From assembly GCA_019454045.1 (NCBI GenBank), contig SKCR01035604.1, forward strand, positions 1 through 64,000: a stretch of 64,000 nucleotides of DNA, written 5' to 3'. The translations under genes were made by a program, and so were the position numbers. The stretch's first letter is position 1. Each line of letters starts with the position of its first letter. Origin of the DNA: Zanthoxylum bungeanum (taxonomy: Eukaryota; Streptophyta; Magnoliopsida; Sapindales; Rutaceae). Of this stretch, positions 9,318 to 20,591 are shown one piece after another. The notes under the pieces were generated by a model. That model was not told the DNA's origin. It worked only from the letters and a program-made list of their open reading frames with translations, and made no database searches.

Positions 9318-11827
9318 TCAGTCAGCCCGCGCATGGGCAGATAGCTCTCCTTCAGCAGGACCAGATGGCGGTTGGCTTGGCTCGACCTTAGGAGAAGGAA
9401 CAACAGCTCCCACATCGACACCCGGAGAGGCCTCAACAAATGCAATTTCAAGGGTCGAGGGGACCTCAGGTCGGACCTCTTCAGCAGGAAGAACCTCATG
9501 CTGGATCTCTTCTGTGGCAGGGGCATCAGGTCGGTCTTCTTGAGGAGCTAGAAGGACCGGGCCAACCGAAAGTGGGTCGGGATCCATCACCTCCTCGGGG
9601 GAAGGGGGCAGCCACTTCTGAAACTCCTCCTCGGACATTTCCCCTTTGCAAAAACGAATGGCTGCATGGATTGGCCCCATGTCTAGGTCGAGCAGCACCG
9701 TTGGTATAATCTCAGCGCAGTCGCCGACCCTTCAAGACGGATTGCATCCCTCTCGGCCTCCAACTCGGCCTCTTTCCTCTTAAGCTCTTCACGAAGCCTC
9801 GCCAACTCTTCATCCTTGGCCCGCACTTTAGATTATTCACTGCACACCTCCACCTGTAAGACCCTAATCTCGGCCTGGGCAGCTTTCAAATCCTCTTTAG
9901 CAGCGTCGGCATTTTTCCTCTCCAAAGAAGCAGCGGCCCTAAAAGCTTTGTTTGTGCTGATGGCCTCGGCCGCGGCTATCTCATGATTCTTTATCGCCTC
10001 TTCCCTATCAGCCAGCCTGGCCTCCACTTCCGTGAGACGGTTTTGGAGCCTCTGGGCTTGACCGCCCTCAGCCAAAAGACTCAAAAGAGGTCCTTATTCT
10101 TGGCCGTAAGGTAGTTTGCCTGCCAAGAAGAAACAAAAGAATCAGAAAATAAACTAAGTCAGGAAGACACAGCAGGAATGAGGGAAAGTAACACAACCTT
10201 AGCCATCTGAGAACATAGCTCCGTAACCACCTCCTCGGGGGAAAAGTCCTCGTACCCCGGAATCTTCTCCGGAGGTACGGCCTCGGCCAGCTCGTTAAAA
10301 GCCGGCACCAGGTGGGAAGTAGCTTCCCTAATATCCTTCCCGAAGTCGTCAACGCCAAGGATCACAGAACCCTTCTGTTTCTTAGAAATACCCCCCTGAC
10401 GCCCTCCTCTCCTGCCGAGCAGGAGTCCCCTTGCTCTGAGCCCGCTCCTCCTCCAACTCCCGATTTAGTATTGGGTCCACGGCACCAAACGGACGCTTCC
10501 TTCTTCTGGAAGACCTTGGAGGATTATCAGGGCGGGTAGCATCAACCAGTGGCGCCCCAAAAGGCGAAGAAAAGCCCTGAGAAGTCGGCTGCTCTACCTA
10601 CTCGATCACTTTCCTGGTCTCAAAAATTTCAGGCCGTCTCCGAGAGGTCCCGGCTCCACCATGGCCGGTTTTCTTTGCAGCACCTGTCAACCGATCAAGG
10701 TATTTTGGTCTCTTCGACATACCTGCAAAAGCAAAGGCAAAAGAAGGGTACATGACCTGAGCATACAAAAAAAAGAAGAAAAAGAGAGAAGAGACAACAT
10801 CAACATGCTAAATAAACGTGGGAGTTAGCTAGAAGATCAATAAGACTCTACCTATCCGACCCGGGACCTTGGGAGGAACGGCCCGAACAAGTCCCGATTC
10901 AGCAAATGCCGTATCATTTACCAACTCCCTCCAATGGGCGGCATATCGCCGAGCCCAGCCTACCCGCTTCCGGACCTGGCGGGAGACCTTGGGAGCATCC
11001 CTCCAACAAGCTAGGAGGAATACAAAAAATGGGTGAGAATCCAAACATAAAAACTAAGGGCAGGAAAACTAAAGGTTAAACTCCTGACCTCCCGCTCTGA
11101 AGATGTCCGGGACCAAGATCTCATCTTCATACGATCTCAGGGCCCGTCCCCAATCTCCAGTGGCCCAGAACCAAAGATCTTTGAAATTCTTGTTGGAGTC
11201 GGGGAGTTTGCGGACAACGTTTGACGAGTCGGCATAGGCAGAAAGGTAGTACCAACCATGGTGAGTCTTTGGGTTGGCCTTCAACCGGTATAACCTCTTC
11301 ACTTCTTCAAAAGAAGGTTCGCCGAGCCCCACCCGATGCCAAGCTACATACAACCCGGCCAAGATCCTCCAGCTGTTTAGACTCAGTTGACAGAGGGCAA
11401 TCTCCATCTCGGCCAGCATCCAGGCGAAGTAGGGTTGAATTGGCAGCCGGAGCCCACACTCGAAGAAAGCTGGAAGAAGGGCCACGGAACCTTCGTCGGG
11501 CTGACTGGCACGGTCGCATAGGAGAGGAACCTCAAGAGCAATATCTATCGGGATGTCGTACCGTTGCCGAAGCAGTGCTAGATCATCCTCGGTTATCTTG
11601 GAAGGGCGATCCATGTCCAGAGCCGAGCTTTCAAAGCCACCGGGCTCCAGATCCTTCCGAGGAACCCTCTGATGGTACGTGTCCTGTTCGATTTCAGAAG
11701 GGGTGAGGGTAGTGTCGAGGTCTTCTACACTAGGTGCTCCCGAGCCCGAGGAGAGCTCTTCAGCGAGGGGAGTCAAGGGTTTTACAGGGTTTGCAGAAAG
11801 AGACCTGTCGTCAGACATCCTTGGCAT
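9318..11827 (-). pseudogene. Antisense spliced gene in element G (putative gypsy-type transposon domain, coiled coil), decayed
   Basis: The frame opens with ATG at 11827 and reads leftward. Exon 1 is 11089-11827 and holds a block resembling Pfam 'putative gypsy type transposon' (PF04195): 'LPAFFECGLRLPIQPYF' and 'LSLNSWRILAGLYVAWHR'. Good GT-AG junctions then join exon 2 (10852-11010), exon 3 (10198-10732) and exon 4 (start 10119), with phase kept across the first two introns. Exon 4 encodes a long Ala/Glu/Lys coiled coil, then an acidic, Pro-rich tail. The gene is broken: in-frame TAG in exon 3, a frameshift at a G run near 10395, a frameshift near 10088, an in-frame TAA near 9834 and another frameshift near 9700. 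Its biological role is unknown. Direction opposite to the LTRs implies its own promoter; I could not identify one. Confidence 0.7.
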
Positions 11828-12600
11828 CCGAAAAATAAAAGGGGAAGGTCAGTCTACAACCATATTTTTGAAAACGACCAAGGGTTCGCAAGCTATCCTA
11901 AGTTCCCAGGAAAACTAAATCTATGAAGTTCTAAGTACCCTAGCAACATCCGGCAAAAAACCATGAAATCTACAACAAAAAACACAGCAAGCAAAGAAAA
12001 AATGGAGAGGAAGAAGGTCGTTCGGGAAACTTACTTGATCTCTGCTCAGAAAATGGAGAATACGTTGAGAAGCTTTGGGTAAAACTGAATCAGACGTTTC
12101 GTAGCCGAATGTAAGAAGAGTTTTTGAAGTTGATGAAGTTTTGCCAAACAGATGCAAGGATATCGATTCACCTTCTCATTACAACGTCGGAATAATTCTG
12201 ACCGTCGAATCATAATAGAGTCTCGGATGTGCGCCGGGTGTCGACTTCAGGAGCAGTTCCAAAAAAATGAATGAACGGTTGGGATCGAAAGCATTTTGGT
12301 AATAGCAGCGGACGGCTAACCTTGTTCGCTTTTGGCGGGAAACAGGCAGATGCTCGACAAGTGTCTGGTTGGGGGTAAAACCCTAAAAAGTGATTTGATG
12401 GGCATTTAAAGCAGATGTGACGACTGCGCGTCTCGAGAAAGAAATGCCCGAAAAAAGGTTTTGTTTTGACGGGAGAAAGGAATCAAAGCCGAGCACTACA
12501 TTCGAAGCCGAGCACTACATAGCACGCCAGTAAGACTACTCTTTTTATAGTTTCCGGCACCAACTCGCATACTCGTCGGAACCAAGAACTAGGGGACAGA
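11828..12600. other. Internal 3' region of element G, no gene seen
   Basis: Upstream of the antisense ATG and before the 3' LTR. It should hold the antisense promoter and the 3' untranslated part of G. The last bases before the LTR ('aactaggggacaga', 12587-12600) are a purine-rich primer tract. Confidence 0.5.
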
Positions 12601-13325
12601 TGTTGGCGGTGTAAAAAGGCCCTATGACAGTTAAGCAGCACGGCAGGGGTAAAAGGGGTAATTCCCATCTTGGTCAAAATCATTAAATGCCGACCCGACC
12701 ACATGAGTAAGAGACCGAGCACTTGACGATAGGCGACCGACCACTTGAGACCGGGTGCCAGCATTCTCAGCTCAGAAGCCCATGATGGCCGACCATGTCT
12801 AGACCGACCAGATGGCGAAGCATGCCCAGAAGATAAGACATCATATTTCTACGGGGAGAAGGGATAAAATTATCCTACTTTCACACGGAAACTGATAAGT
12901 CAGTGTCCTGATAGGATAAATAAAGTGAAGTCAGATTCGGATTAGGAATCCTCATAGGAAAAAGAGATTGTTTCAACTGGGAATCCTTATGCTAGAAGGA
13001 ATCTGATTTCTCTGTTATTATTAATAGGAGGGTATAGTATGTGTAAAGGGGCATCAGAATCATTACCATCAGACTTGTAAAAAACCAGAAGCAGAGCCGA
13101 GAAGCGTGTTTGAGTAATAAAAGTATCATCTTTTTTGTGCCCATGGACGTAGGTCGGACCAAGATCCGCCGAACCACGTTAAATCTCCTTGTCGATTGGC
13201 GTATTATTTGTCTTTTGCTAAGTTTGCTTTTGGTCCCCCATAACCAAACAAATTCACTATTGAGGGAGGATTGTCTCGGGAGTAATATTCTCATATTGCC
13301 CTGAGACCAAAATCAGCCGTCAACA
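12601..13325 (+). repeat. 3' LTR of element G
   Basis: 725 bp, nearly identical to 6193-6916. The TATA word of the 5' LTR (TATAAATAGG) reads TATTAATAGG here (near 13018). TSD GTTAG follows at 13326-13330. Confidence 0.92.
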
Positions 13326-13330
13326 GTTAG

Positions 13331-14377
13331 TATCCAAATTTTCGAAATCTAAATGATCTGGATATTTGTAATTTGGATCTGAATTTTTCAAATCTGAATA
13401 AAATACAGATATTTATGTATCTTGGTCAAATCCAATTTGCCATTATTAACTACAATAAATGGGTATGGTGTGACCAATTTGTTGATTTCTAAGAAATGAA
13501 GAAAACCCATAATTAGTTGAAAATAATCTAATTACTTAACTCTTTCAGCGGAGCAAGAATTCACGGGTTCAAGTCTTATATCATATTTTTAATTTGAGAT
13601 TTAGTTATGGTGGTGTGTAATTTATAAAGATAAACTTAATTTTTAAAAAAAAAAAACAAATACAAAAATATACCCATTTAATTACTTTGGTAATTAAATA
13701 ATGATTGAGCATATGATTTGAGTGAGATCCATGCCATTCCCCAATTCTTGCCAGCTCTCCTAGTTATATGTGCGCTAAGAAAATTCGAAATTTGGCATTT
13801 CCAATAAAAATTTTAAATTAAAATTCATCACTTTGTTTATTGAATTTAGGGCCAATGAAGTGAGGGGGATTGAAGATTTTGAAGAGGAATCTTGCATCTT
13901 GACCTAAATTTTGTTGGAAAAAAAAATGCAGGATTAACGAGGTGATTATTGTTTAACCTGACTTTAAAGTTTAAAACGTCTTATTAAATTTTATTCGGAT
14001 ATCCACATGTTATTAATATCCGAATAAATTAAAAAGATAAAAACATGTACATTAAAGAAAAATACAATAACTAATAATGTTAAAAAAGAAGTCATCTTTC
14101 ATATATAAACAGTGTAATTGAAAAAAAAAATTATAACTTATTTATTTATTTGATAAGTTACTTTCATTTTTAAAAAAAAAAAATTAATTACAGTAATTTA
14201 AAAAGTCGTTTAACTTCGGTTTCAAGGCTATCACAAACTCTTGTTTGTATGTAACTCATCACTTTCATTGACATTGTGCCCAGCCCTGGGGTCTCAAAAA
14301 GCTGAAGATTTTTCTGAAGCTAAGCTAAGAATCTCGTTGGGTTTTGAGTTTTTATTAATATTTTATTAATTAGAGAG
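13331..14377. other. Upstream region of the At3g27210-type gene
   Basis: AT-rich non-coding DNA. A possible TATA box (TATATAAAC, 14102-14110) lies about 270 bases before the ATG at 14378 and could place the transcription start near 14135. A B-box-like word 'gggttcaagtc' (about 13565) followed by an A run near 13650 hints at an old SINE fragment, too weak to annotate. Confidence 0.35.
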
Positions 14378-14617
14378 ATGGGTTCTTGCGTATCATCAGT
14401 GCACAAGCGAACAGCAGATTCAGCTGACATGAATATGGAGTTATCATCTTCATCATTGGACTCCAAAAATGGCAAGCTTGTTATTCCACCTTCGCCCACC
14501 AAACCAACACCGCCGCCCCTCACTGCTTTTAGAGACCTTGGTATTGTTTCAAAGTTTCAATCTTTTCTTATTTTTTAATATTTTTTTTCCAAATCAAACG
14601 ATCTTCTTGTTATTGTT

Positions 14618-14650
<33 letters not shown>

Positions 14651-17309
14651 TTATTCATATATTTCTTGAATGATGTTTGATGATGATCTGAACTGGGTTT
14701 GGGATATTTTTACCTTTTACCTTATGTGAATGGATGAGTATAGCTACCAACTGATTAATTTTTGTTTTTTATTTTTTGGGCTATAAAGAATCATATATGA
14801 ATATGATGATCTCAACTCAATTATTGTTATCATGGTTTTATTTTTATTTCATTTTTTATTATTTTATTATGCATGATATTGAATGTGCATATGAAATAAT
14901 TTATACACTCCGGTGGTTTTGTTTTGTTTATCTTTTTCTTGTACTATAGTGATTGAGTTTTAATTATTAATTTTTTTTTTTTTATAATTTTTTTGTGGGT
15001 TCTGGTAGTTTTTTTCTTAATTATTTTTATTCAATCTTTTCCTTTCCTCTTCTTTCTCTAAATTGTTAGTTACTTTTTATTCACAATAAGTTGTTATGAA
15101 CTAAATGATCTCATACATCCTTCATTTATAGCTCATACGGCATGGCTTTCTATTTGAGCTTAATAATGTAATAATCTTCTTGTTTCTTTGATTGGTAATT
15201 TAATCATTTTGTTGGTCTAATTTTCTTTGTTTTGCAATAGAGTATGATTTGGTTTTGTCAGTTGGCTTTAGGTTCCCTGTCCTTTTCTGAAGCACTTATC
15301 CAGAAAAAGAATTGGTGACAGGTTATTATGTCTACCGATTAGGTCACTTAGAATTGACATTGAAGGTTTATTGTTATCTGCTTAATGGTAGAAATCGAAT
15401 TCCCTTTTTGTAATTTCATTTAATGTTTGCATTCTTGATAGTGTGAAGATCCTTATTTAGTATAGTTCTGCTTTTAGGCTAAGAACTATGATTCCGGTCT
15501 TTTGAGAAAAACAATAATGTTTACTCGTTCTTGATCACTCCATGGAAAGGTTAGACAATGTTCATACAAACTTTTGGTGGGATCATTGCTAGATGATAGC
15601 CTATTTACAATTATTAGGAAGCCGTTACTATATGTAATGGAGTAAAAAATACAGTTTTTGATTATTACAAATTGGATAGTAGAATTAGGATTGAGCAGAG
15701 CTGATAGGAAAATTTTTTTTACATGTGGCTGAGAGATGGATGAACCACACTATGGGATACTGAATATGGCAGTCGACTTTTAAGCAATGATTCTGTAAAT
15801 TTTCATAAATGAGATGAGAGATTTTTGTGAAACTTGTGGAGGATTTAGGACCTTGACAGGAACACCCAAGAGAGCTGAAGATACAAGGTATGTTGTGGTC
15901 TCTAGAACCTTGGATGATTATCGGGAATAGCTCCATCAAAAATTGAATCTTATTTGTAATATTAATTAAGTAGTGTTCAGTGTTCTTATGGAGATTGACC
16001 CAGTAGTGAATCTGTTCACTTCTAACTGAGCATAATGAGGACCAAGGAATTGTAATCTAAAATAAAGTTTATAAATTTACTGATTCTCTAACAGCCTACT
16101 TGTAAGCATTTTTCCGATTGATACTATAACTTTCTAATGAGACCATATTGGATGACAAGGTTGGTGGCTTTTGGGTCCGAGTAGTAGTTTTAGTCCTGAC
16201 CAGAATTATGACACAATACATAAGAAATGAATTGAATAATTAGAGAGAAAAATCTTCCTGATAAATCTACTTTTTCTTTTTTGTATCCCTTTTTCAAATT
16301 ATATAATCGTATGTCAAGATGCATAATTTATCAAATGAGATTTAGTTAATTTATTGACTCTCTTGTCTTTTCTTCCCGACTCTCTTCTTTCCCATTTTTT
16401 GCTTAAAGTTGAAACATGTTTTGATCATTATGCAGGTAGTAAAGAGGAAACCTTTTTTGATTCTCAGCCATGGTTAGATTCTGACTGCGAAGATGATTTT
16501 TACAGTGTCAATGGAGGTAAGGATGCCTGAGCTGTTATGTCTTGCAAGGTTACTGTAGTTTCCGTTTTTCACTTTATTTTTGCTTCTAGTTCTAGATTTG
16601 TTATGTGAAAATATGGACACCCAGAGGCTGCTTCCTTTTTAGAATTCAGAATAATGGACTGCATACTAAGTGCTAGTGTTCCTTGTCTTCTGATAATTAC
16701 AGTCTTTTCATAGTTGTTAATTATGCTATATCAAAGAAAATGTGGAGCCTCAAGTCTTCATTTCAGAATGTTAATATTCCTTTTTTTTCCCTCCTTTTCT
16801 TACTATCTTTACCTGTCAAATCTTTTATAATTGTTACTATTTATGCAGAGTTTACCCCATCTCGTGGCAATACTCCAGTCCATCAGAACTTCTTTGCAGG
16901 GACTCAAGTCAACAAAACTTCTTTGCCGGATAGAGCTCCTGGTTTCAATCCTGAATCATCCCCAACAGGAAAGAAATTGAAACTAGCTGAATTGTTCCGG
17001 CAAAGTAATACAGAAGGTTCGGAAGACCAACATGTAGATGAAGAAAACACTAAAAATAGCCAAAACATGGCCAATGGGAAGACGGAAGTTAGGACAACTA
17101 TACTTGATGTACTTCCATCAGCAAATGGTACCCCTTATGTTTCTGGAACTAACTCTGTCTGTAGTAGTGAAAGGACTGCTAATGGAGATTCTGCGTTGGA
17201 GGACAAGCCAATGAGATCTTCGCAGTGTTGCCTTCCAAGCTTCGTGTCATGTCGTACTTTCAATGACAGGAAGAAGAAGATGAGCCCTGCCATAGCTATA
17301 AATGGTTAA
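14378..17309 (+). CDS. Three-exon gene, 'uncharacterized protein At3g27210'-type
   Basis: Exons 14378-14540, 16436-16516 and 16849-17309 join to 705 nt, 234 codons plus TAA. Introns are GT-AG and phase 1: 'ccttg/gtattg', 'tgcag/gtagt', 'tggag/gtaagg', 'tgcag/agttt'. The protein starts MGSCVSS, a classic N-myristoylation site (Gly2) with a nearby palmitoylatable Cys4, so plasma-membrane attachment is expected. Exon 1 adds a Ser-rich and Pro-rich stretch (PPSPTKPTPPP). Exons 2-3 carry the family signature 'DSQPWLDSDCEDDFYSVNGE' then 'FTPSRGNTPVH', and later 'KKLKLAELFRQ'. I recognise this as the plant-only family annotated from Arabidopsis At3g27210; its biochemical role is unknown to me. The reading frame is intact. 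Intron 1 is about 1.9 kb and contains a poly-T run (14626-14648); intron 2 is 332 bp. Confidence 0.88.
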
Positions 17310-18290
17310 CCTTATTTTATTTTGGCACTCAAGTACTATGTAGATGGAAGACATATGAATATCGACTCTCATAAGTCTGGTTGTGTAAAGTTTATTTCAC
17401 ACTTTTTAGCCCTTTGGGGATTTTCAGAGTTAAGGACGTGTAAAATGCAGCCAAGGAGATGCTTCATATCAAAGAACTTCACGAGGATGTAATAGGTAAG
17501 TAAAGTTCTGCAATAAGAAGAGTTTTACTAGGAAAACCAGTGAATAGCCCCTGTAATGAACACGATCATGTTAAAGAAGTCGGGCTATATATACATATTG
17601 AGTTATGTTTTTTTTTTCTGCTATTGCATTGTGATCATGCTTTACAATTTTCAGCTTGCATATCCACAATATATATAGAACCGACAAAGTTCCATTAACA
17701 AGTGCATTATTCACACTTTGGCTTGTTCCTTTCGCCTTTTGCTGTCAATTTAATGTCATAACATTGTCATATTGTTAGTTGTGGCCTGTCAAGCTCCAGC
17801 TTGCTGTGATAAACTGATAATGGTAGGTTTAGCGAAACTTGTAAAATCTAAGCTCGAGCTTACCGTGATAATGGTAGGTTCAGTGAAACTCGTAATCTGT
17901 AGAATCTGGTACTTTTGAGTAAAGAGGTGGTGAATTCTCTCCCCTGTCAGAATCCTGTAGGCGGGTAAAACTTTTGTTTGCTACTTAATGCGGGTTCAGT
18001 TGTTTTTTATGCCATAAATTGGTATATCCAAGCATTCCAAACCATGATCCGCATAATAACCTCGAATAGTGGCTTGGATCCACTAAACAATACATGCTTT
18101 TAGGCCGTATTGAATCTTGCATGAAGCATTAGGCCTATTGTCAGACTTTTAAGTAGCAACCGTACCTTTATGGCATGTATTGATTATAAGTGTTGAAGGT
18201 GGTTTGTTCGACTCAGTAAACCCGCGATATATAGTTTTAAAGTTTTAAGTACGGAGCACAAGTATTCAACATTGAAAATTAGGAGATTGA
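17310..18290. other. 3' flank of the At3g27210-type gene; edge of the nested LTR block
   Basis: The first few hundred bases are likely 3' untranslated region. No second gene is seen. At 18191 a word TGTTGAAGGTGGTTTGTTC resembles the start of LTR F at 18291 (TGTTGAGAGTGGTTTATTC), so the LTR border is ambiguous by 100 bases. Confidence 0.4.
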
Positions 18291-18612
18291 TGTTGAGAGT
18301 GGTTTATTCAGGATGACCAAATACTGAGGGTAACTAGAAATTAAGGATGACCGGATACTGAAGATGATTAGATACTAAAGATGACCAGATGCTATGAATG
18401 ACTAGTCGTTGAGGATGGTCAAATACTAAAGATGATCAAACTACAAGAATGATCAAATGTTAAAGATGATTTTATTTATGAGACAAATGACCTCGGAGTA
18501 ATAAGGTCGGTTTTGAAATGACCTCGGTGTAATGAGATCGGTGAAATGAGGTCAGTGAATTGAGGTCATCGCTGACTAGTCAGCCTTATCTACTACCAAG
18601 CCAGTAACCACC

Positions 18613-18994
18613 TGTAATATCCAACTTGCATTATTTGTTGAACACAATTGTCAAGGATATGATCCCCCACCATTGCCACCATTTTCAAAGATTGGTGCCA
18701 CCATTGTCAAAAGGGAGATCACCACCTTTTGACAATGGTGCAAAACACCAAAATACCTTTAGGTGTTTTGATTGAGTTTGTTGAAATAGTGAGCTTGAGT
18801 TTCACTATAAATAGAGAGCTAATTGAGAGCTCAAAGCATCCCAAATTGTAAAGTTTCAAGAGAGAAAGCTTTGAGAGTGTAGAAGTGAGTTTTTTTTTTT
18901 TTAAGTTTCAAGACTTGTAATTCTATTCTTGTAAGTAATAGAAGGTTTCGGTGTTTCCTCAAATTCACTCTAGAGTGATCATAGAATCACAACA
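18613..18994 (+). repeat. 5' LTR of element D
   Basis: TGTAATATCC start, CACAACA end, TATA box CTATAAATAG at 18805-18814, T run near 18890. A primer-binding-like word 'tgatatcagaagc' follows at 18997, a variant of the initiator-Met type TGGTATCAGAGC. Confidence 0.9.
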
Positions 18995-19202
18995 AGTGAT
19001 ATCAGAAGCTTTGGTTATACTTTGGGGTCGTAAAATCGAAGAACGGAACTCGGTTCGGAAAATTCAGGTTTCGGGAAAGTTGTCAAAAATTAATTTTGAG
19101 CATACCATCAGCTAGTTCATGTCGAGACGAGCACAATGTTATTTTTCGGCGATCGAACGGAGGCTCAGAGACCCCGCACGCGCCGCCACGCGCCAGCGAG
19201 TG

Positions 19203-19585
19203 AAGCCCAATCTTGCACCTGCCAGAGGTTGAAGACGACCACGTGGCAGCCACGTCACGCCACATCACGCCCAGTCAGCACACAGTCAGCAAACAATCAG
19301 CTACTACGTCAGCGCCATGTCATCTGCCACGTGTCAGCCACGTCAGTATGCCAGTCCCACTTTTGCCACGTCAACATCCACATGAAGCCCAGTCTCAGTC
19401 ACGCACCACACGCGCCTGCCAGAGATTGAAGGCGACCACGTGGCAGCCATGTCAGCGCCACATCACACCCAGTCAGCAAATAGTCAGCAGCTACGTCAGC
19501 GCCACGTCATCAGCCACGTCAGCACCACGTGTCAGCCACGTCAGCATGCCAGTCCCACTTTTGCCACGTCAGCAGCCATGTGTTG
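19203..19585 (+). repeat. ~190-bp tandem duplication rich in CACGT, in the leader of D
   Basis: Two direct copies (about 19203-19382 and 19383-19585) share 'gaagccca', 'cctgccagag', 'gcgaccacgtggcagcca', 'cagtcagca', 'gccacgtgtcagccacgtca' and 'tgccagtcccacttttgcca'. Each is crowded with the CACGT core, several times as the full CACGTG G-box palindrome. It lies between the LTR and the gag ATG. The open frames across it (97-134 codons) are side effects of the missing stops in GC-rich repeat. Confidence 0.75.
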
Positions 19586-19818
19586 GCCACGTAAGCAAAC
19601 TTGGTAAATTTCACTGAGCCCTTTGAAGTCTTTAAAATTTACAGTTTAGCCCTTAAAGTTTTAGAAATTTATAAATCAGTCCCTGAGTCGGATTTGGACC
19701 AACGAAGTGTCTAATCTATCATTTTCGACCGTTCGGACGCAACGGTGACCTCTGATTTGTGAAATTCAGCCCCGATTTTAACTTATTTTCATTTTAAACT
19801 TTAAAACTTAAAATAGAA

Positions 19819-20591
19819 ATGAAAGTTTCCCCTTCTGGTGCAATGATCAAGCTGACAACAACTAATTACTCCCTCTGGAGACCTCAGATGATAGATTATT
19901 TATCGTGCAAAGATTTTTTTGATGTTATCGAGGTGAAGGGAGTGAGACCAGAATCTGTTAAAGAGTATTGACTTTAATAAACTCAATAACAGAACTCTAG
20001 GTCAGATTAGACAGTGGATCGATTACAGTGTCTTCCACCACGTAGCACATGATACAGATGCTTACGAAATGTGGAGGAAATTGGAAGACATGTTCCAGGC
20101 CTAAACAGCTCGGAATAAAGCCTTAATCATGAGGTGTTTGGTGAACCTGAAGTTACGGAGTGGAACTTCCATTGCAGAACACACCAATGAGTTCCAGAGC
20201 CTGGTGAACCAGTTGTCTGCAGTAGACATGCAACTGGAAGATGAAGTTCAAGCCCTCTTACTACTCAGATCTCTTCCTGACAATTGGGAGACATTGGTGG
20301 TTACTCTCAGCAACTCAGCTCCAGGAAGCGAACTTACCACGCCTATGGTAAAAGATGTCTTATCAAATGAAGAAGCTAGAAGAAAAGACGTGGGCTCAGA
20401 TCAAACATAAGCCCTTGTCTCGGAGCATCGAGGAAGAAAACGAGAGAAAAATCAAGGGAGAAGGAAAGACAGAAGCAAAAGCAGAGGCAAATCCACGGAC
20501 GGGAGAAAGCCCACATACAAGTGCTTCCACTGTGGCATAGAAGGCCACTTAAAGAAGAATTCCGGAAATTGTAACGAGAGCATGGACAAGG
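19819..20591 (+). pseudogene. gag of element D (copia, UBN2-type), broken
   Basis: The ATG at 19819 starts a copia gag: 'LTTTNYSLWRPQM' (about residues 12-24), then stops at 19968 and 20101. An intact stretch follows (20129-20410), with 'IAEHTNEFQSLVNQL' and 'LLRSLPDNWE', both typical of the UBN2 gag domain. A frameshift near 20405 moves to a basic, Arg/Lys-rich tail and a zinc knuckle at 20522. The knuckle begins C-X2-C-X4-H, but its last Cys is displaced by three extra codons (H-X7-C instead of H-X4-C). The sequence is then cut at 20591 by element C. Confidence 0.8.

Larger units (their letters stand above)
6193..13325 (+). mobile_element. Element G: gypsy-like non-autonomous LTR retrotransposon
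   Basis: This is a complete 7.1-kb element: two 724/725-bp LTRs (6193-6916, 12601-13325), perfect TSD GTTAG (6188-6192 and 13326-13330), a plant gypsy-type primer-binding region just after the 5' LTR and a purine-rich tract before the 3' LTR. Inside are, in order, a short gag remnant, about 1.5 kb of GC-rich tandem repeats, and a 2.5-kb antisense spliced gene with the 'putative gypsy type transposon' domain. No protease, reverse transcriptase or integrase is visible on either strand, so it would need enzymes in trans. The layout recalls large Tat-type gypsy derivatives with extra reading frames; that lineage is inference. Confidence 0.88.

Noticed and set aside
11221..11926. Plus-strand frames of 79-161 codons in element G
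   Set aside because: Shadows of the antisense exon 1, whose minus-strand frame has the recognisable domain.
13545..13660. B-box-like word and A run suggesting a SINE
   Set aside because: No convincing A box upstream and no flanking duplication.
19213..19617. 134-codon frame in the CACGT-rich block
   Set aside because: Open only because GC-rich tandem repeats lack stops; the overlapping 97-codon frame is equally open.
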